A stretch of 64,000 nucleotides of DNA, taken from the NCBI RefSeq assembly GCF_014831675.1, contig NZ_VJXY01000016.1, forward strand, positions 1 to 64,000, read 5' to 3'. Both the position numbers and the translations under genes were made by a program. Each line of letters begins with the position of its first letter. Within the stretch, counting starts at the first letter, position 1. Positions 16,894 to 27,314 of the stretch are shown here, one piece after another. The notes under the pieces were generated by a model, which was given only the letters and a program-made list of their open reading frames with translations, had not been told where the DNA came from and searched no databases. This DNA is from Komarekiella delphini-convector SJRDD-AB1 (lineage in GTDB: Bacteria; Cyanobacteriota; Cyanobacteriia; Cyanobacteriales; Nostocaceae).

Positions 16894-18588
16894 ATGCTGC
16901 GACTAGAACATATCAATAAAATATACCCCACCGGCGAAGTTCTCAAAGATATCAACTGGGAAGTTAAACCAGGCGATCGCATTGGCTTAGTCGGTGTCAA
17001 CGGTGCTGGAAAATCTACCCAACTCAAAATCATCACAGGGGAAATTGAACCCACGGCTGGCGAAATTATTCGTCCTGCCAGCTTACACATAGCCTACCTT
17101 AATCAAGAGTTTGAAGTAGATCCTAGCCGCACTGTTAGAGAAGAATTTTGGACAGTCTTTAAAGAAGCCAATCAAGTACAGCTATCTTTAGCGCAGATAC
17201 AGCGCGAGATGGAAACGGCTACCCCAGAGCAACTAGATAAACTAATTGACAAATTAGATCGTTTTCAGCGCCAATTTGAAGCCTTGGACGGCTATGGCTT
17301 AGACGCACGCATCGGTAAAATTTTACCAGAGATGGGGTTTGGGCTAGAAGATGGCGATCGCCTCGTCAGTGCTTTTAGTGGTGGTTGGCAAATGCGGATG
17401 AGTTTGGGTAAAATTCTCCTGCAAAAACCAGATTTATTGCTGCTGGACGAGCCTACCAACCACCTGGATTTAGAAACTATTGAGTGGTTAGAAAATTACC
17501 TTAGAGGGCTGATTACTCCAATGGTAATAGTCTCCCATGACCGGGAATTTCTTGACCGCCTCTGTACTCAAATTGTGGAAACTGAACGTGGTATTTCCGC
17601 TAGTTACCTTGGCAATTACTCGGCATATTTACAACAAAAAGCCGAAAATCAATCAGCACAACTTAGTGCTTACGAACGCCAGCAAAAAGAACTAGAAAAA
17701 CAGCAAACTTTTGTTGATAGATTTCGCGCTAGTGCTACCCGCAGTACCCAGGCAAAAAGCCGGGAAAAGCAACTGGAAAAAGTCGAGCGCATCGAAGCAC
17801 CCATAGCTGGTGTCAGAACTTTGCACTTCCGCTTTCCCCCTGCACCCCGCAGTGGACGCGAGGTAGTACAAATTAAAGACTTGACTCATGTCTATGGTGA
17901 TAAAATTTTGTTTCTGGGAGCGAATCTCTTAATTGAAAGAGGCGATCGCATTGCTTTTCTTGGCCCCAATGGTGCTGGAAAATCCACACTTCTGCGCGTC
18001 ATCATGGGTATGGAAAAAGCTACAGAAGGTATTGTCCAATTAGGCGATCACAACGTTATTCCTGGTTATTTTGAGCAAAATCAAGCTGAAGCTTTAGATT
18101 TGAAGAGAACTGTTATGGAAACTATCCATGATGAAGTTCCTGACTGGAAAAATGAAGAAGTCCGCACGCTTTTAGGACGGTTTTTATTCACTGGCGACAC
18201 CGTATTTAAGGCAGTTGGGGCATTGAGTGGGGGAGAAAAAGCTCGTCTAGCATTGGCAAAAATGCTCTTACGTCCTGCGAACTTACTAATTTTAGATGAG
18301 CCGACAAACCATTTGGATATTCCAGCTAAAGAAATGTTGGAAGAAGCTCTACAAAACTATGATGGTACGGCAATTGTGGTTTCCCATGACCGTTATTTTA
18401 TCTCTCAGGTAGCTAACAAAATCGTAGAAATTCGCGATGGCGAATTCCGCGTCTACTTGGGAGATTATCATTACTATCTCCAGAAAATTGCCGAAGAAAA
18501 AGAACAAGCAAAGTTAGCCGCAGTAGCAGCCGAAAAAGCAGCTAAAAAAGCTGCAAAAGCTACGAAATCTAGCACGAAACGGAAATAA
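16894..18588 (+). CDS. ABC-F family ATP-binding cassette protein (ribosome-associated type)
   Basis: The 564-residue soluble protein has two fused ABC domains and no membrane segments, the ABC-F layout; family members act on the ribosome (translation factors such as EttA/Uup, or resistance proteins). Domain 1: Walker A GVNGAGKST, signature FSGGWQMRMSLG, Walker B LLLLDEPTNHLD. The linker is charged and helical (residues about 240-310). Domain 2: GPNGAGKST, LSGGEKARLALA, LLILDEPTNHLD. It ends in an Ala/Lys-rich tail. ATG 16894 is used rather than the TTG one codon earlier. The subfamily cannot be fixed by eye. Confidence 0.95.
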   Translation: MLRLEHINKIYPTGEVLKDINWEVKPGDRIGLVGVNGAGKSTQLKIITGEIEPTAGEIIRPASLHIAYLNQEFEVDPSRTVREEFWTVFKEANQVQLSLAQIQREMETATPEQLDKLIDKLDRFQRQFEALDGYGLDARIGKILPEMGFGLEDGDRLVSAFSGGWQMRMSLGKILLQKPDLLLLDEPTNHLDLETIEWLENYLRGLITPMVIVSHDREFLDRLCTQIVETERGISASYLGNYSAYLQQKAENQSAQLSAYERQQKELEKQQTFVDRFRASATRSTQAKSREKQLEKVERIEAPIAGVRTLHFRFPPAPRSGREVVQIKDLTHVYGDKILFLGANLLIERGDRIAFLGPNGAGKSTLLRVIMGMEKATEGIVQLGDHNVIPGYFEQNQAEALDLKRTVMETIHDEVPDWKNEEVRTLLGRFLFTGDTVFKAVGALSGGEKARLALAKMLLRPANLLILDEPTNHLDIPAKEMLEEALQNYDGTAIVVSHDRYFISQVANKIVEIRDGEFRVYLGDYHYYLQKIAEEKEQAKLAAVAAEKAAKKAAKATKSSTKRK

Positions 18589-18608
18589 GTAATTAGGAAA
18601 TGGGTAAG

Positions 18609-18634
18609 TAGTAGTGCTGAAGCGCTACTACTAA
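18609..18634. terminator. Stem-loop downstream of the ABC-F gene
   Basis: AGTAGTAGTGC and GCGCTACTACT form an 11-bp stem (one G-U pair) with a 4-nt loop, 20 bp after the ABC-F stop. No T-run follows on the plus strand, so a classical intrinsic terminator is uncertain. It could be a 3' end stabiliser. Confidence 0.45.
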
Positions 18635-18810
18635 GTAATCCCTGACTTATTTGCGATCGCAAATAATATAAAAAAATTACTAAATTTTAAAAACTATCTA
18701 AAAAAACAGCAAGCCCTTCAGAAAAGAAGTTAATAAGCAGAAATTCACTTGCGGCAGGGATTAGCAATGGTATCATTCGGGTATTACAAAAAGTAAAGGG
18801 CAATTTTACT

Positions 18811-20409
18811 ATGACCAAAGCACCTGTTGCTCCTGTGGTGCTAGTCATTTTAGACGGATGGGGCTACTGCGAACAGACGCGAGGAAATGCTATTGTCGCG
18901 GCTCAAACTCCGATTGTGGAAAGCTTATGGGCAGCTTACCCACACACCCTCATCTGCACATCAGGAAAAGCCGTAGGGTTGCCAGAAGGACAAATGGGCA
19001 ACTCGGAAGTTGGTCATTTGAACATTGGCGCTGGGCGAGTAGTACCGCAAGAATTAGTACGCATCTCAGATGCGGTAGAAGACGGTTCTATTGCCTTAAA
19101 CCCAGCACTTGTCAAAATCTGTCAGGAAGTTCGCTCTCGGAATAGCAAGCTGCATTTAGTAGGACTTTGTTCTGAAGGTGGAGTACATTCGCACATCACC
19201 CATCTATTCGGACTACTAGATTTAGCCAAGAACCATCAAATTTCCGAAGTTTGTATCCACGCCATCACTGATGGTCGTGACACCGCCCCAAAAGATGGTG
19301 TAAAAGCAATAACGCTCCTGCAAGACTATATAGACCGTACAGGAATTGGGCGCATAGTTACCCTCAGCGGTCGCTATTACGCGATGGATCGCGATCACCG
19401 CTGGGATCGGGTCAAACGCGCTTATGACGTGATGACACAAGATGGTGCAGGTGATGGTCGAAAGGCTTTAGAAGTTTTGCAAGCATCTTACGCCGAAGGG
19501 GTAAACGACGAGTTTGTTCTCCCAGCCAGAATTGCTCCTGGTGCAATAGAACCAGGAGATGGGGTAATATTTTTCAACTTCCGCCCCGATCGCGCCAGAC
19601 AACTAACTCAAGCTTTAGTCAGTCCCAACTTTAACGCCTTTGAAAGACAGCCAATCACGCCGCTGTCGTTTGTCACGTTTACTCAGTACGATTCAGACTT
19701 ACCTGTGGCTGTAGCTTTTGAGCCTCAAAATCTGAGTAATATTCTGGGAGAAGTAATAGCCAACCACGATCTCAAGCAGTTCCGCACCGCCGAAACTGAA
19801 AAATACGCCCATGTCACCTATTTCTTCAATGGTGGTCTAGAGGAACCTTTTGTCGGAGAAGACCGAGAACTGGTAAGCAGTCCGATGGTAGCAACTTACG
19901 ACAAAGCCCCGGCAATGTCAGCACAAGCAGTTACAGATGTAGCGATCGCCGCAATTCAAAAAGGTATCTACTCCTTAGTTGTGATTAACTATGCCAACCC
20001 AGACATGGTAGGGCATACTGGTCAAATTGAAGCTACGATTATGGCAATTGAAACAGTGGATCGCTGTTTGGGCCGCCTCGTTGAGAGCATTGTCAAAGTC
20101 GGTGGTACAACAATTATTACTGCTGACCACGGCAATGCAGAGTATATGCTAGATGATAAGGGTAATCCTTGGACAGCTCACACCACCAACCCAGTCCCCT
20201 TAATCTTGGTGGAGGGCGAGAAAGTCAAAATCCCCGGACATGCTACTAATGTCGAACTGCGAAGCGATGGCAAGCTATCCGACATTGCTCCCACGATTCT
20301 GGAGATTTTACAACTACCTCAGCCACCAGAAATGACAGGGCGATCGCTGCTTGTAGCAGCAGAATATGACTTGCAACGCACTCGTACTCCCGCACAAGTT
20401 GGGCTGTAA
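18811..20409 (+). CDS. gpmI: 2,3-bisphosphoglycerate-independent phosphoglycerate mutase
   Basis: The 532-residue product interconverts 3- and 2-phosphoglycerate with two Mn ions and a phosphoserine intermediate (alkaline phosphatase superfamily). Seen: VVLVILDGWGYCEQTRGNAI (first metal Asp), MGNSEVGHLNIGAGRVV with the catalytic Ser, HAITDGRDTAPKDGV, FFNFRPDRARQLTQAL, and the C-terminal metal motifs MVGHTGQ and ADHGNAEYM. Length is normal. It is followed by secG after an STRR-bearing spacer. Cyanobacteria rely on this enzyme to divert Calvin-cycle carbon into lower glycolysis. Confidence 0.97.
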   Translation: MTKAPVAPVVLVILDGWGYCEQTRGNAIVAAQTPIVESLWAAYPHTLICTSGKAVGLPEGQMGNSEVGHLNIGAGRVVPQELVRISDAVEDGSIALNPALVKICQEVRSRNSKLHLVGLCSEGGVHSHITHLFGLLDLAKNHQISEVCIHAITDGRDTAPKDGVKAITLLQDYIDRTGIGRIVTLSGRYYAMDRDHRWDRVKRAYDVMTQDGAGDGRKALEVLQASYAEGVNDEFVLPARIAPGAIEPGDGVIFFNFRPDRARQLTQALVSPNFNAFERQPITPLSFVTFTQYDSDLPVAVAFEPQNLSNILGEVIANHDLKQFRTAETEKYAHVTYFFNGGLEEPFVGEDRELVSSPMVATYDKAPAMSAQAVTDVAIAAIQKGIYSLVVINYANPDMVGHTGQIEATIMAIETVDRCLGRLVESIVKVGGTTIITADHGNAEYMLDDKGNPWTAHTTNPVPLILVEGEKVKIPGHATNVELRSDGKLSDIAPTILEILQLPQPPEMTGRSLLVAAEYDLQRTRTPAQVGL

Positions 20410-20453
20410 AAATAGTTAGGAGTTAAAAGTTAAGAATCACAAATCAAAACTTT

Positions 20454-20503
20454 TCTAACTCCTAACTCCTGTTTCCTGTCTCCTGTCTCCTGTCTCCTCC
20501 GTT
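20454..20503 (+). repeat. 7-bp CTCCTGT tandem repeat between gpmI and secG
   Basis: Tandem copies of CTCCTGT with TTCCTGT variants run from about 20466 to 20498. They are preceded by TTTCTAACTCCTAACTCCTG. The unit length of seven matches the other STRR arrays in this window. Confidence 0.75.
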
Positions 20504-20533
20504 TTGAAACTTCTTATAAATGAGATTGCTACC

Positions 20534-20767
20534 ATGACACTTACTAATATCGTGCAAGGCATTTGGGCATTTTCCGCCATAGGTTTAATTGTCTTAGTAT
20601 TACTACATAGCCCCAAAGGTGATGGCATTGGAGCTATTGGCGGACAAGCCCAGTTATTTAGCAGCACCAAGAGCGCAGAAAATACATTGAACCGAGTTAC
20701 TTGGGCGCTTACAGTTATTTTTCTTGGTTTAACAGTCGTTTTGAGCGCCGGTTGGCTACCTAAATAA
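20534..20767 (+). CDS. secG: Preprotein translocase subunit SecG
   Basis: The 77-residue product has two hydrophobic segments (IVQGIWAFSAIGLIVLVLL and WALTVIFLGLTVVLSAGWL) around the conserved loop GDGIGAIGGQAQLFSSTKSA. This is the SecG layout of a two-TM accessory subunit of SecYEG. ATG 20534 is used: an earlier in-frame ATG at 20504 lies closer to the repeat array and gives an extra ten residues not typical of the family. Confidence 0.93.
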   Translation: MTLTNIVQGIWAFSAIGLIVLVLLHSPKGDGIGAIGGQAQLFSSTKSAENTLNRVTWALTVIFLGLTVVLSAGWLPK

Positions 20768-20784
20768 GAAAGGGAAATAGGGAA

Positions 20785-21591
20785 ATGGGAAATAGAACTC
20801 AATACCCAAAACCCAACACCCTCAGAAATTTAATTAAATGGCGGTCATTAGCAGCTCTTGCCTTGGCTATTGGCACAGGGCTGCTACTCATTTTGGCTAA
20901 TCTCCAATTGACCAATGCTTTGACAAAAGCATATTTATATGATGGAGAATTCAGAAATTCTCTTTCTCTCTCCCCCCTTCTCCCTCATCCTCTCCCACCC
21001 ACACTAACGCAGTGGCAAGATAATACAAACAGCGGTGACTACTTTTCTCAAATCACAAAAACCCAAATAGGTTATTTAATTTGGTCGCAATTTCCTATTA
21101 GAGTTTACGTAGAACCACCAAAAATCGTTAGCGAAAAACAGGCTCAAGCATGGGCTAACTGTGTTTTGCAAGCTGTTCAAGAGTGGAGTACTTATTTGCC
21201 TTTGAAAGTAGTTGAACAGCCAGAACTTGCTGATATTAAGATCTTACGAAAAACGCCACCTCTTGAGATTTCCCGTGGCGACAATGTTCCCCGTGCGCGT
21301 TCTGCATTAACCAGCTACGAGTTATACCTCAGCAATAACAAAGTTTTATCTCATCGCTTCACCATATTGCTGAGTCCTACCCAAACTGGTAACTATCTCA
21401 CCGCTGCTGTCCGCCACGAATTCGGTCATGCACTGGGAATTTGGGGCCATAGTCCGCTAGAAACCGATGCCCTATATTTTTCCCAAGTTCGTAACCCACC
21501 GCCTATTTCTCCCAGAGATGTGAACACCCTGAAACGGGTTTATGAACAGCCAACAAATTTGGGATGGTCTTTACAAAGTCCTGAGTCTTGA
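20785..21591 (+). CDS. Predicted secreted zinc metalloprotease (matrixin-like, M10-type)
   Basis: The 268-residue product has one N-terminal hydrophobic helix (LAALALAIGTGLLLILANLQ, residues about 25-45) that could anchor it or act as a signal. Its C-terminal half carries VRHEFGHALGIWGHS, the HExxHxxGxxH zinc motif of metzincin proteases (three His ligands and the catalytic Glu). The central region (VYVEPPKIVSEKQAQAWANC, VQEWSTYLPLKVVEQPELAD) looks like a catalytic-domain beta sheet. A run of Leu/Pro/Ser around residues 60-75 is low complexity. It begins 17 bp after secG. The substrate is unknown. Confidence 0.85.
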   Translation: MGNRTQYPKPNTLRNLIKWRSLAALALAIGTGLLLILANLQLTNALTKAYLYDGEFRNSLSLSPLLPHPLPPTLTQWQDNTNSGDYFSQITKTQIGYLIWSQFPIRVYVEPPKIVSEKQAQAWANCVLQAVQEWSTYLPLKVVEQPELADIKILRKTPPLEISRGDNVPRARSALTSYELYLSNNKVLSHRFTILLSPTQTGNYLTAAVRHEFGHALGIWGHSPLETDALYFSQVRNPPPISPRDVNTLKRVYEQPTNLGWSLQSPES

Positions 21592-21647
21592 TCTGTGCTT
21601 ATAATAAACATCTACCGCTTTGATATCAAAAATAGTTCTTACTTTTT

Positions 21648-22796
21648 CTAAGCTCTGCGACTTAAAGGTAGAGGTCGCTGTGTTAAAACTTCTCTATAAA
21701 GTTCTTCCAACTGAGTAACATTCTTACTGAGGGTATAACGGTCTAATACACGCTGTCTAGCTTTTTGCCCTAGTAGTGTTGTTAATTCAGGATGGTCTTG
21801 GCAGACTGGTAAGAGAGTTCTTAATTGCGATCGCACTGTCTTAGTATTAAGAACTATACCTGCTCCTTTTTCCAATACTTCTCCATCAGCACCTACATCT
21901 GTGGCTAAACAAGCTAGCCCACACGCCATTGCTTCTAATAAAGATAGCGAGAGACCCTCTACCAATGAAGGCAAAATAAATACATCTGCGCCCCGCAAAA
22001 TTTCGATGCGTCGGTCTTCGTTAGCAACAAATCCTAACCAAATAATACCGTATTCCCAATTATAAAATGGTTCTAAAGAAGATTTCAAAGGGCCATCGCC
22101 AACAATTAGCAACTTACTATCAGTCGCCATTTCTGACTGCTTCCAAGCCCGCAAGAGGGCTTCGATATTTTTCTCTGGGGCTATGCGACCTTGATAGACA
22201 AACAAGCGTTCGGCTTTAAATTCTGCTTTGACTTTAGAAGTTCCAGGAGAATACTTGTTAGCATCAACACCGTTGGGAATTACGGCAATGTTTTCTTCTC
22301 GTACACCCATACGTGCTAATAATTCGCGCTGAATTTGGGAAAATACAATTACGCGATCGTAGTTAACCAAAAAAGGCGCGTATAGCTGATAAGCCAAAAG
22401 TTGTGTGCCCGAAATCAGTTTTGCCCCTTTGCCAGCAAACGGTGTGTGAAAAGTGGCAATTAGAGGCAAATTCAGCTGTTCACATATTTCTGGTAAAACA
22501 AAATCAAGGGGAGATAGAGTCAAAGAAGCATGGACTACATCCGGCTTGATTTTTCGTAGCGACTGGGTTAAAAGTTTGGTCGCTTTAAAAGTAGGAATTG
22601 TATAAACCTGGGACTTATAAATGAAGGGTAAGGAAACCTCCTGGAAGTTTGGCCAGTTGTCTGGTTCCGATTCTTCTTGAGCGAAGTGAAGAAAGCTAAC
22701 TTGGTGTCCCCGGTCTAACAAGGCATTTGTAATTTCTCGACTGTAAGTGACATTACCGCAAAAGGGTGATTTTTTTCCAATCCAGGCTATACGCAT
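21648..22796 (-). CDS. Glycosyltransferase family 4/1 protein (GT-B fold)
   Basis: The 382-residue product begins MRIAWIGKKSPFCGNVTYSR (N-terminal Rossmann half). Its C-terminal half has VYQGRIAPEKNIEALLRAWK and the nucleotide-sugar site LPSLVEGLSLSLLEAMACGL with the conserved E-x7-E spacing. It is a retaining GT-B enzyme, probably moving a hexose from a nucleotide sugar to a lipid or polysaccharide acceptor. No sugar specificity can be read. It is a lone minus-strand gene; its end is 57 bp from the metalloprotease stop. Confidence 0.88.
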   Translation of the reverse strand: MRIAWIGKKSPFCGNVTYSREITNALLDRGHQVSFLHFAQEESEPDNWPNFQEVSLPFIYKSQVYTIPTFKATKLLTQSLRKIKPDVVHASLTLSPLDFVLPEICEQLNLPLIATFHTPFAGKGAKLISGTQLLAYQLYAPFLVNYDRVIVFSQIQRELLARMGVREENIAVIPNGVDANKYSPGTSKVKAEFKAERLFVYQGRIAPEKNIEALLRAWKQSEMATDSKLLIVGDGPLKSSLEPFYNWEYGIIWLGFVANEDRRIEILRGADVFILPSLVEGLSLSLLEAMACGLACLATDVGADGEVLEKGAGIVLNTKTVRSQLRTLLPVCQDHPELTTLLGQKARQRVLDRYTLSKNVTQLEELYREVLTQRPLPLSRRA

Positions 22797-23134
22797 TCTT
22801 TATTAGCTATAAGAAAAGCGAGTTTTATCTATTCAGTTTTGTGTTTTTTGTTGTCTTTTTTATCATGCTGTACTTGCTAGTTTTTTAGTTATGATAAATT
22901 ACTGCCACACGCTAGCTCAAAAATCTGATTTTTCAGATGTTTAAACTAATGGACTTACAGTTTTATTTACTTTACTTATAAGTTGTTCATTTTATACATA
23001 TAAACAACTTATTCTGACTAACGTCAGATTAATTTCCAGCAAGTATGCGATAAATTATTATTCACCTAAGTCTACCATGAACACAAAATCTTTAAGTAAA
23101 AAGGTAATGAATAATAATTCTTGTTAGCTGATAA
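22797..23134. other. A/T-rich intergenic region with a hairpin
   Basis: No gene is seen. ATAAGTTGTT (22978-22987) and AACAACTTAT (23003-23012) form a perfect 10-bp stem with a 15-nt loop. ATCTGATTTTTCAGAT at about 22923-22938 is a second small palindrome. The region lies downstream of the MFS gene and upstream of the glycosyltransferase gene, both on the minus strand, so it may end one transcript and start the other. Confidence 0.5.
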
Positions 23135-24775
23135 CTATTCTTGTGAGTTATACCAGGTTAATATACCTCCTAAAAAGACGATCGCAGCTAATCCTAGAAA
23201 AACAGCCTGTAATCCCACAAAAGTTTCTGCTATGCCTGCTAATGCCAAAGGTAAGGATAGAGCAATATTAATCACATTATTTTGCAGACCAAAGACTTTT
23301 CCACGCATTTCTGGCGGGGTTTCTGTTTGGATAGCGGTTTGCATGGGAATACCTATTAGTGCCCCAAAGATACCCACCAGGGCCACTAATAGCAGGACTA
23401 CCCAAAGATGCGTTGTAAATATTGATAGACCAATCAGAGATCCTGCCATACCTAAACAACCACACAGACTTAATTGGCTATAAGAGAAGCGTTGCCCAAA
23501 TTGACCAAGAATTGTTGCTCCAGCAGCAATGCCAACGCCGCCAGCTGCTAGTAAAAAGCCGAACTGGGAGGCTTTTAAATGAGGAATTACTTCTGCCATC
23601 CGAACTGCTAGAACAGTTAATGCTGCAAACACAGAAAATAAGATGATCAGTTGAAGCAAGGCATTGCGGACACGATAATTTGCTTTGAGGTAGCCAAAAC
23701 CGTCCCGCAGGTCAGAGAATACGTGAGGGAATTCTGTTTCGGGAGCGTGAGATTTTTCCTTAGTTGCCAAAAGAAACAAAATTAATCCAGCGATCGCATA
23801 ACTGCCACCTACTAAAAGTTCTTTACCTAGTCCACCATTACCACCGAGTTGCAGCCAAATTTGATCAGCGATCGCCAATAGCGGTTCTCCCACAGCAAAG
23901 CCAACAATCACCGATGCCATCATTGTCGTTGTGTAAAGGGAGTTAGCAGAGAGTAAATGCTGTTCTTCTACTACTAAGGGAATTGCTGCCTGTTCTGCTG
24001 GTGCAAAAAACTGTGTCAGTGTGGAAACTAAAAAAGTTACACCCAAGATGATGCCAAAACTGAGTGGTAACATTCCTATGGGTTTCCAATCATGAGTCAA
24101 CCATAGTAGGAAAGGAATTGCTAAAACCAGGATGCCACGCCAAGCATTTGTTGCCACCAACACAGCTTTTTTCGACCAGCGATCTACAAACACACCAGCG
24201 ACAGAACCAAACAGCACAGCAGGAATGGTAAAAGCCATCATTAATGCTGACACCCAACCACTAATACTCTGATTGCCTGTTTGAAACTGACTATGAATCA
24301 AGCCAATCATCAGTACCAAATATACTTTATCAGCAAGTTGGCAAAAAACTTGACCACCCCAAAGAGCCAGGAAATTGGGATTTTTTAATACGGGTAAAAA
24401 CCCTAAATGTTTTACATTTCCTGATGAAGCTTTTCCATCAGAACCAGACCCATCTAATTTCGGTGGTTCTTTTTCTGAGGTAGTTGTTACTGGTATTTGC
24501 TCATTGCTATCTACCTCAGCAGTATTTAATTGATCGTTAGATTGTTTTTCTGATTGACTTGGAACATCAGTTTTCGGTATTTCTGCCGTCCAGTTTTTAT
24601 CGTTCTTAGAAACGTCTTTTGGAGACATTTCCTGGCTATGGATTTGACTGGGTATTGACTTGGGAACAGCACTCAAGTGATTGGTTACGGTAGGATCTGA
24701 TGCTCTATTCTGTTTTTTGGCGTAGCTGGGTGACAAAGGCAGGATTCTTTTATCCAAATCAGATGGTTGCATCAT
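23135..24775 (-). CDS. MFS transporter with long hydrophilic N-terminus
   Basis: The 546-residue product has about 125 polar residues first, rich in Ser/Glu/Lys with no membrane segment. A 12-helix major facilitator domain follows, starting [20 protein letters not shown]. Between TM2 and TM3, [19 protein letters not shown] is the MFS loop motif (G-x3-D-R-x-x-R/K). It resembles the EntS-like exporter group (MFS_3). ATG 24775 is chosen; an upstream in-frame TTG at 24787 is weaker. The start lies within the recO 3' end (17-bp overlap), so the two are co-translated. The substrate is unknown. Confidence 0.88.
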   Translation of the reverse strand: MMQPSDLDKRILPLSPSYAKKQNRASDPTVTNHLSAVPKSIPSQIHSQEMSPKDVSKNDKNWTAEIPKTDVPSQSEKQSNDQLNTAEVDSNEQIPVTTTSEKEPPKLDGSGSDGKASSGNVKHLGFLPVLKNPNFLALWGGQVFCQLADKVYLVLMIGLIHSQFQTGNQSISGWVSALMMAFTIPAVLFGSVAGVFVDRWSKKAVLVATNAWRGILVLAIPFLLWLTHDWKPIGMLPLSFGIILGVTFLVSTLTQFFAPAEQAAIPLVVEEQHLLSANSLYTTTMMASVIVGFAVGEPLLAIADQIWLQLGGNGGLGKELLVGGSYAIAGLILFLLATKEKSHAPETEFPHVFSDLRDGFGYLKANYRVRNALLQLIILFSVFAALTVLAVRMAEVIPHLKASQFGFLLAAGGVGIAAGATILGQFGQRFSYSQLSLCGCLGMAGSLIGLSIFTTHLWVVLLLVALVGIFGALIGIPMQTAIQTETPPEMRGKVFGLQNNVINIALSLPLALAGIAETFVGLQAVFLGLAAIVFLGGILTWYNSQE

Positions 24776-25688
24776 GGTTGGCAGCAAAATAAGAGTCGAT
24801 TAAGGTAGCAGAGCGAATAGGGCGACCTAAATGATACTGAGTATACTGGCGCAAAATATGCTCAACAGATAACCAGCCATAATCTTTGGCTGCATCCATT
24901 TGCATTATCTCTGGTTGCGACAGCTGCTGGAGCATTGCCAGTTCTATGGCACTCAAACGACAAGAAATCACAGGTATTTCTTGCCGATGGACAACAACTG
25001 TTTGATAAGCAGGTTTTGGAAGCGATGAGGTAATGGAGTGATTAAGTGGTTGAGGAAAAGATGAATTTCCGTGTGTCCCTCTCTCCTCTTCTCCCTGTCT
25101 TCTTGATCGTTCCCAGTTCTCTAAGCAAACCGTTCCACCAGCAGGGATGCTAAATCCTACCTGCCAGTTGGGGTCTGTAAAATCTGGCGTTAGGGGGCGC
25201 TGAGTTAGGCAACAGACTTGTACTTGAGGCGTTAGTCCTGCCAAAGCTAAAAGGTGAAATACCGCATGAGCTAGGTAAGCTAAGATGCTAGATATTTCCG
25301 TCTTGGGCAATGTCTCCAAGCGGCTGAGATGTTCATTGAGTATTTCATAAAGTTCTTCTTGGGGTTGTTCGCTCAAAGCTTGGCACAAAACTATTTCTGC
25401 TAAATACTGACTAGCAGCCAGTTTTCCTAAGTCTTTAGCTAAACCTGGATAAGTTTTTAACGTCTGTGCTTGAGTAATTTTATCAAGCGATCGCCCTTTG
25501 GCAATCAATAGTTCATTTACTACAAACATCCCACTCCTACCACCAAGGCTGGAGTTATGCTTACGTGCCCCAGGAGCAACTGCTCGAATCAGACCAAATT
25601 CTCGTGTCAAAATAGTCACTATTTTATCCGATTCTCCTAGCGCCTGGGTTTTGAGATTAATTCCAGTTGCTTTGTAGGTTCTACTCAT
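24759..25688 (-). CDS. recO: DNA repair protein RecO
   Basis: The 309-residue product has the RecO N-terminal OB fold ([50 protein letters not shown]) and the helical C-terminal domain. RecO with RecR loads RecA onto SSB-coated single-stranded DNA. A low-complexity stretch of about 30 residues (near 196-228: [15 protein letters not shown], then [12 protein letters not shown]) is encoded by CTCTCTCCTCTTCTCCCTG-like repeat DNA. It sits where other RecO proteins have a loop. The usual zinc-type Cys cluster is reduced to CCLTQRPL. Confidence 0.93.
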   Translation of the reverse strand: MSRTYKATGINLKTQALGESDKIVTILTREFGLIRAVAPGARKHNSSLGGRSGMFVVNELLIAKGRSLDKITQAQTLKTYPGLAKDLGKLAASQYLAEIVLCQALSEQPQEELYEILNEHLSRLETLPKTEISSILAYLAHAVFHLLALAGLTPQVQVCCLTQRPLTPDFTDPNWQVGFSIPAGGTVCLENWERSRRQGEEERGTHGNSSFPQPLNHSITSSLPKPAYQTVVVHRQEIPVISCRLSAIELAMLQQLSQPEIMQMDAAKDYGWLSVEHILRQYTQYHLGRPIRSATLIDSYFAANHDATI

Positions 25689-26437
25689 GAGTCATTAGTC
25701 ATTAGTGAGCCAGCGCGGTGAGTCTAAACTGCAAAGAGTTGAATTGCCAGCGTCGGGTTAATAGCGTAGCGGTAGCAAGTTATCATACCCCTGCGGAGAA
25801 GCAAGCTGTAGCGTCTCGCAGAGAGCGTCTAGCTGCGCTTTCCTCCAACGAACAGAATTTCTCGCAGGGAGATGCCTGTAGGGCTATAGGGCGAACGGAG
25901 TTTCCCGACTCAAAGCAAGTGGCGTTTTTGTAACCCAGGTGACTAGCGCTAGCACTGGCGCAAGCCTCTCATAAAGAAGCGGGGCACTCTTAGCGCACAG
26001 CAGTAGCCAATCATCAAGCATCACGAGCGTCATCTGTATGGGGCATTAGTCATTGGTGAGCTAGTGTAATCTTCTCTACGAGAAACTGCACCTTTTCTAC
26101 GGAACGCTATGCGAACGCGGAGCGTCTCGTAGAGAAGGGATTTTCACCATGAACAACTGGCCTTAGTGTCAGCGTCAAGCCTGCGGCATAGCTTCTCTAC
26201 AAGAGGCTGCACCAACGCTTAGAGCGACGTAGCGCAGGCGGAAACCGCCGTAGACGCCCAGAAGGCGGCTTGTCGGAGACATCTGAACTTTGTAACAGAG
26301 GAGAGTCACCCGAAGGATCATTAGGTTGAGGACGAAGAACAAATGACATTGATATTCAAACGGCTTACCGTTTCCCGTGTAAAATAGCGTCTTCGCAAGA
26401 GATAGCTAAGGTAGGAAAGAGAACAAAAGACAAGTAA
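25689..26437. repeat. 749-bp repeat cluster between recO and deoC
   Basis: No gene is supported. The stretch starts with GTCATTAGTCATTAGTGAGC and GAGCCAGCGCGGT, the latter also found inside the MITE at 16037. It continues with nested palindromes such as CTTCTCTACGAGAAACTGC, CGTCTCGTAGAGAAG (about 26122-26136) and GGCATAGCTTCTCTACAAG. It includes TGAACTTTGTAACAGAGGAG (26283-26302), the right half of the ribosomal-spacer palindrome family, followed by GACGAAGAACAAATGAC. It looks like several dispersed repeats inserted into each other. Confidence 0.75.
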
Positions 26438-27118
26438 CTATTCACTCTTTTCCAGATTATCGCGCTGGCGGATCAAATCGATACCACGAGATGTACCTAA
26501 TCTAGTAGCGCCCGCTAAGATTAAGTCTAGGGCTTGATTAACGGTGCGAATCCCACCTGATGCTTTAATGCCTACCCTTTCTTTTGCTACTTCCTTCAAA
26601 AGTTGTACATCTGCAACGGTAGCTCCACCATTCCAACCTGTACTGGTTTTTAAGAATGCCGCTCCCGCTTCCATAGATATTTCAGCTGCAAGTTTTTTCT
26701 CTGCATCCGTCAACAGGTTGGTTTCTAAAATTACTTTAATAGTTTGCCCTGTCGCTTCACAAATTTCGGCAATCTCTCGGTGGATTTCTTCTGTTTTGCC
26801 AGCTTTCAACCAGCCCAGATTGATTACCACATCTAGCTCAGTGGCTCCACTGTCTGTCGCTTCTTGAGCTTCATACAGTTTGACTGTTGAAGTCGTCGCA
26901 CCAGCGGGAAAACCAATAACCGTACATACTTTTGGTTCTTTACCATGCAGAAGTTCGACTGCTTGTTTTACATAAGCGGGGTAAAGACAAACCGCCGCAA
27001 AATTAAATCTGTATGCTTCTTCACACCATTGCTCAACCTGCTCTGGGGTAGCTGTTGGCGTTAACAGGGCGTGATCAATAAATGGCGCAATATCAATTTC
27101 TGGATAGTCTGCTGCCAT
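26438..27118 (-). CDS. deoC: Deoxyribose-phosphate aldolase
   Basis: The 226-residue class I aldolase cleaves 2-deoxyribose 5-phosphate to glyceraldehyde 3-phosphate and acetaldehyde. Seen: [69 protein letters not shown]-type sequence ([18 protein letters not shown]) and the Schiff-base region [20 protein letters not shown] with the Lys, then [11 protein letters not shown]. It is followed on the same strand, after the repeat cluster, by recO, an order often seen in cyanobacteria. Confidence 0.96.
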   Translation of the reverse strand: MAADYPEIDIAPFIDHALLTPTATPEQVEQWCEEAYRFNFAAVCLYPAYVKQAVELLHGKEPKVCTVIGFPAGATTSTVKLYEAQEATDSGATELDVVINLGWLKAGKTEEIHREIAEICEATGQTIKVILETNLLTDAEKKLAAEISMEAGAAFLKTSTGWNGGATVADVQLLKEVAKERVGIKASGGIRTVNQALDLILAGATRLGTSRGIDLIRQRDNLEKSE

Positions 27119-27314
27119 CGTTTCTTCTGCCAGTGATTGATTATTAAACTTTATAAAAAATTAAAACATTTCTTATATATATATTAAACCATATTTGTTA
27201 CTAGTTTATCCTGAAAAGATTCTGGTGACTTAGTGTTGTATGAGGGTTTTCCAGATATTCTAGAATGACTGTGAGTATTTGAGTTCATAATTAGGCGATC
27301 GCCAGCCTAGGAAG

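Noticed and set aside
25718-25933. 71-aa open frame in the repeat cluster
   Set aside because: Lies wholly in nested palindromic repeats; composition is not protein-like.
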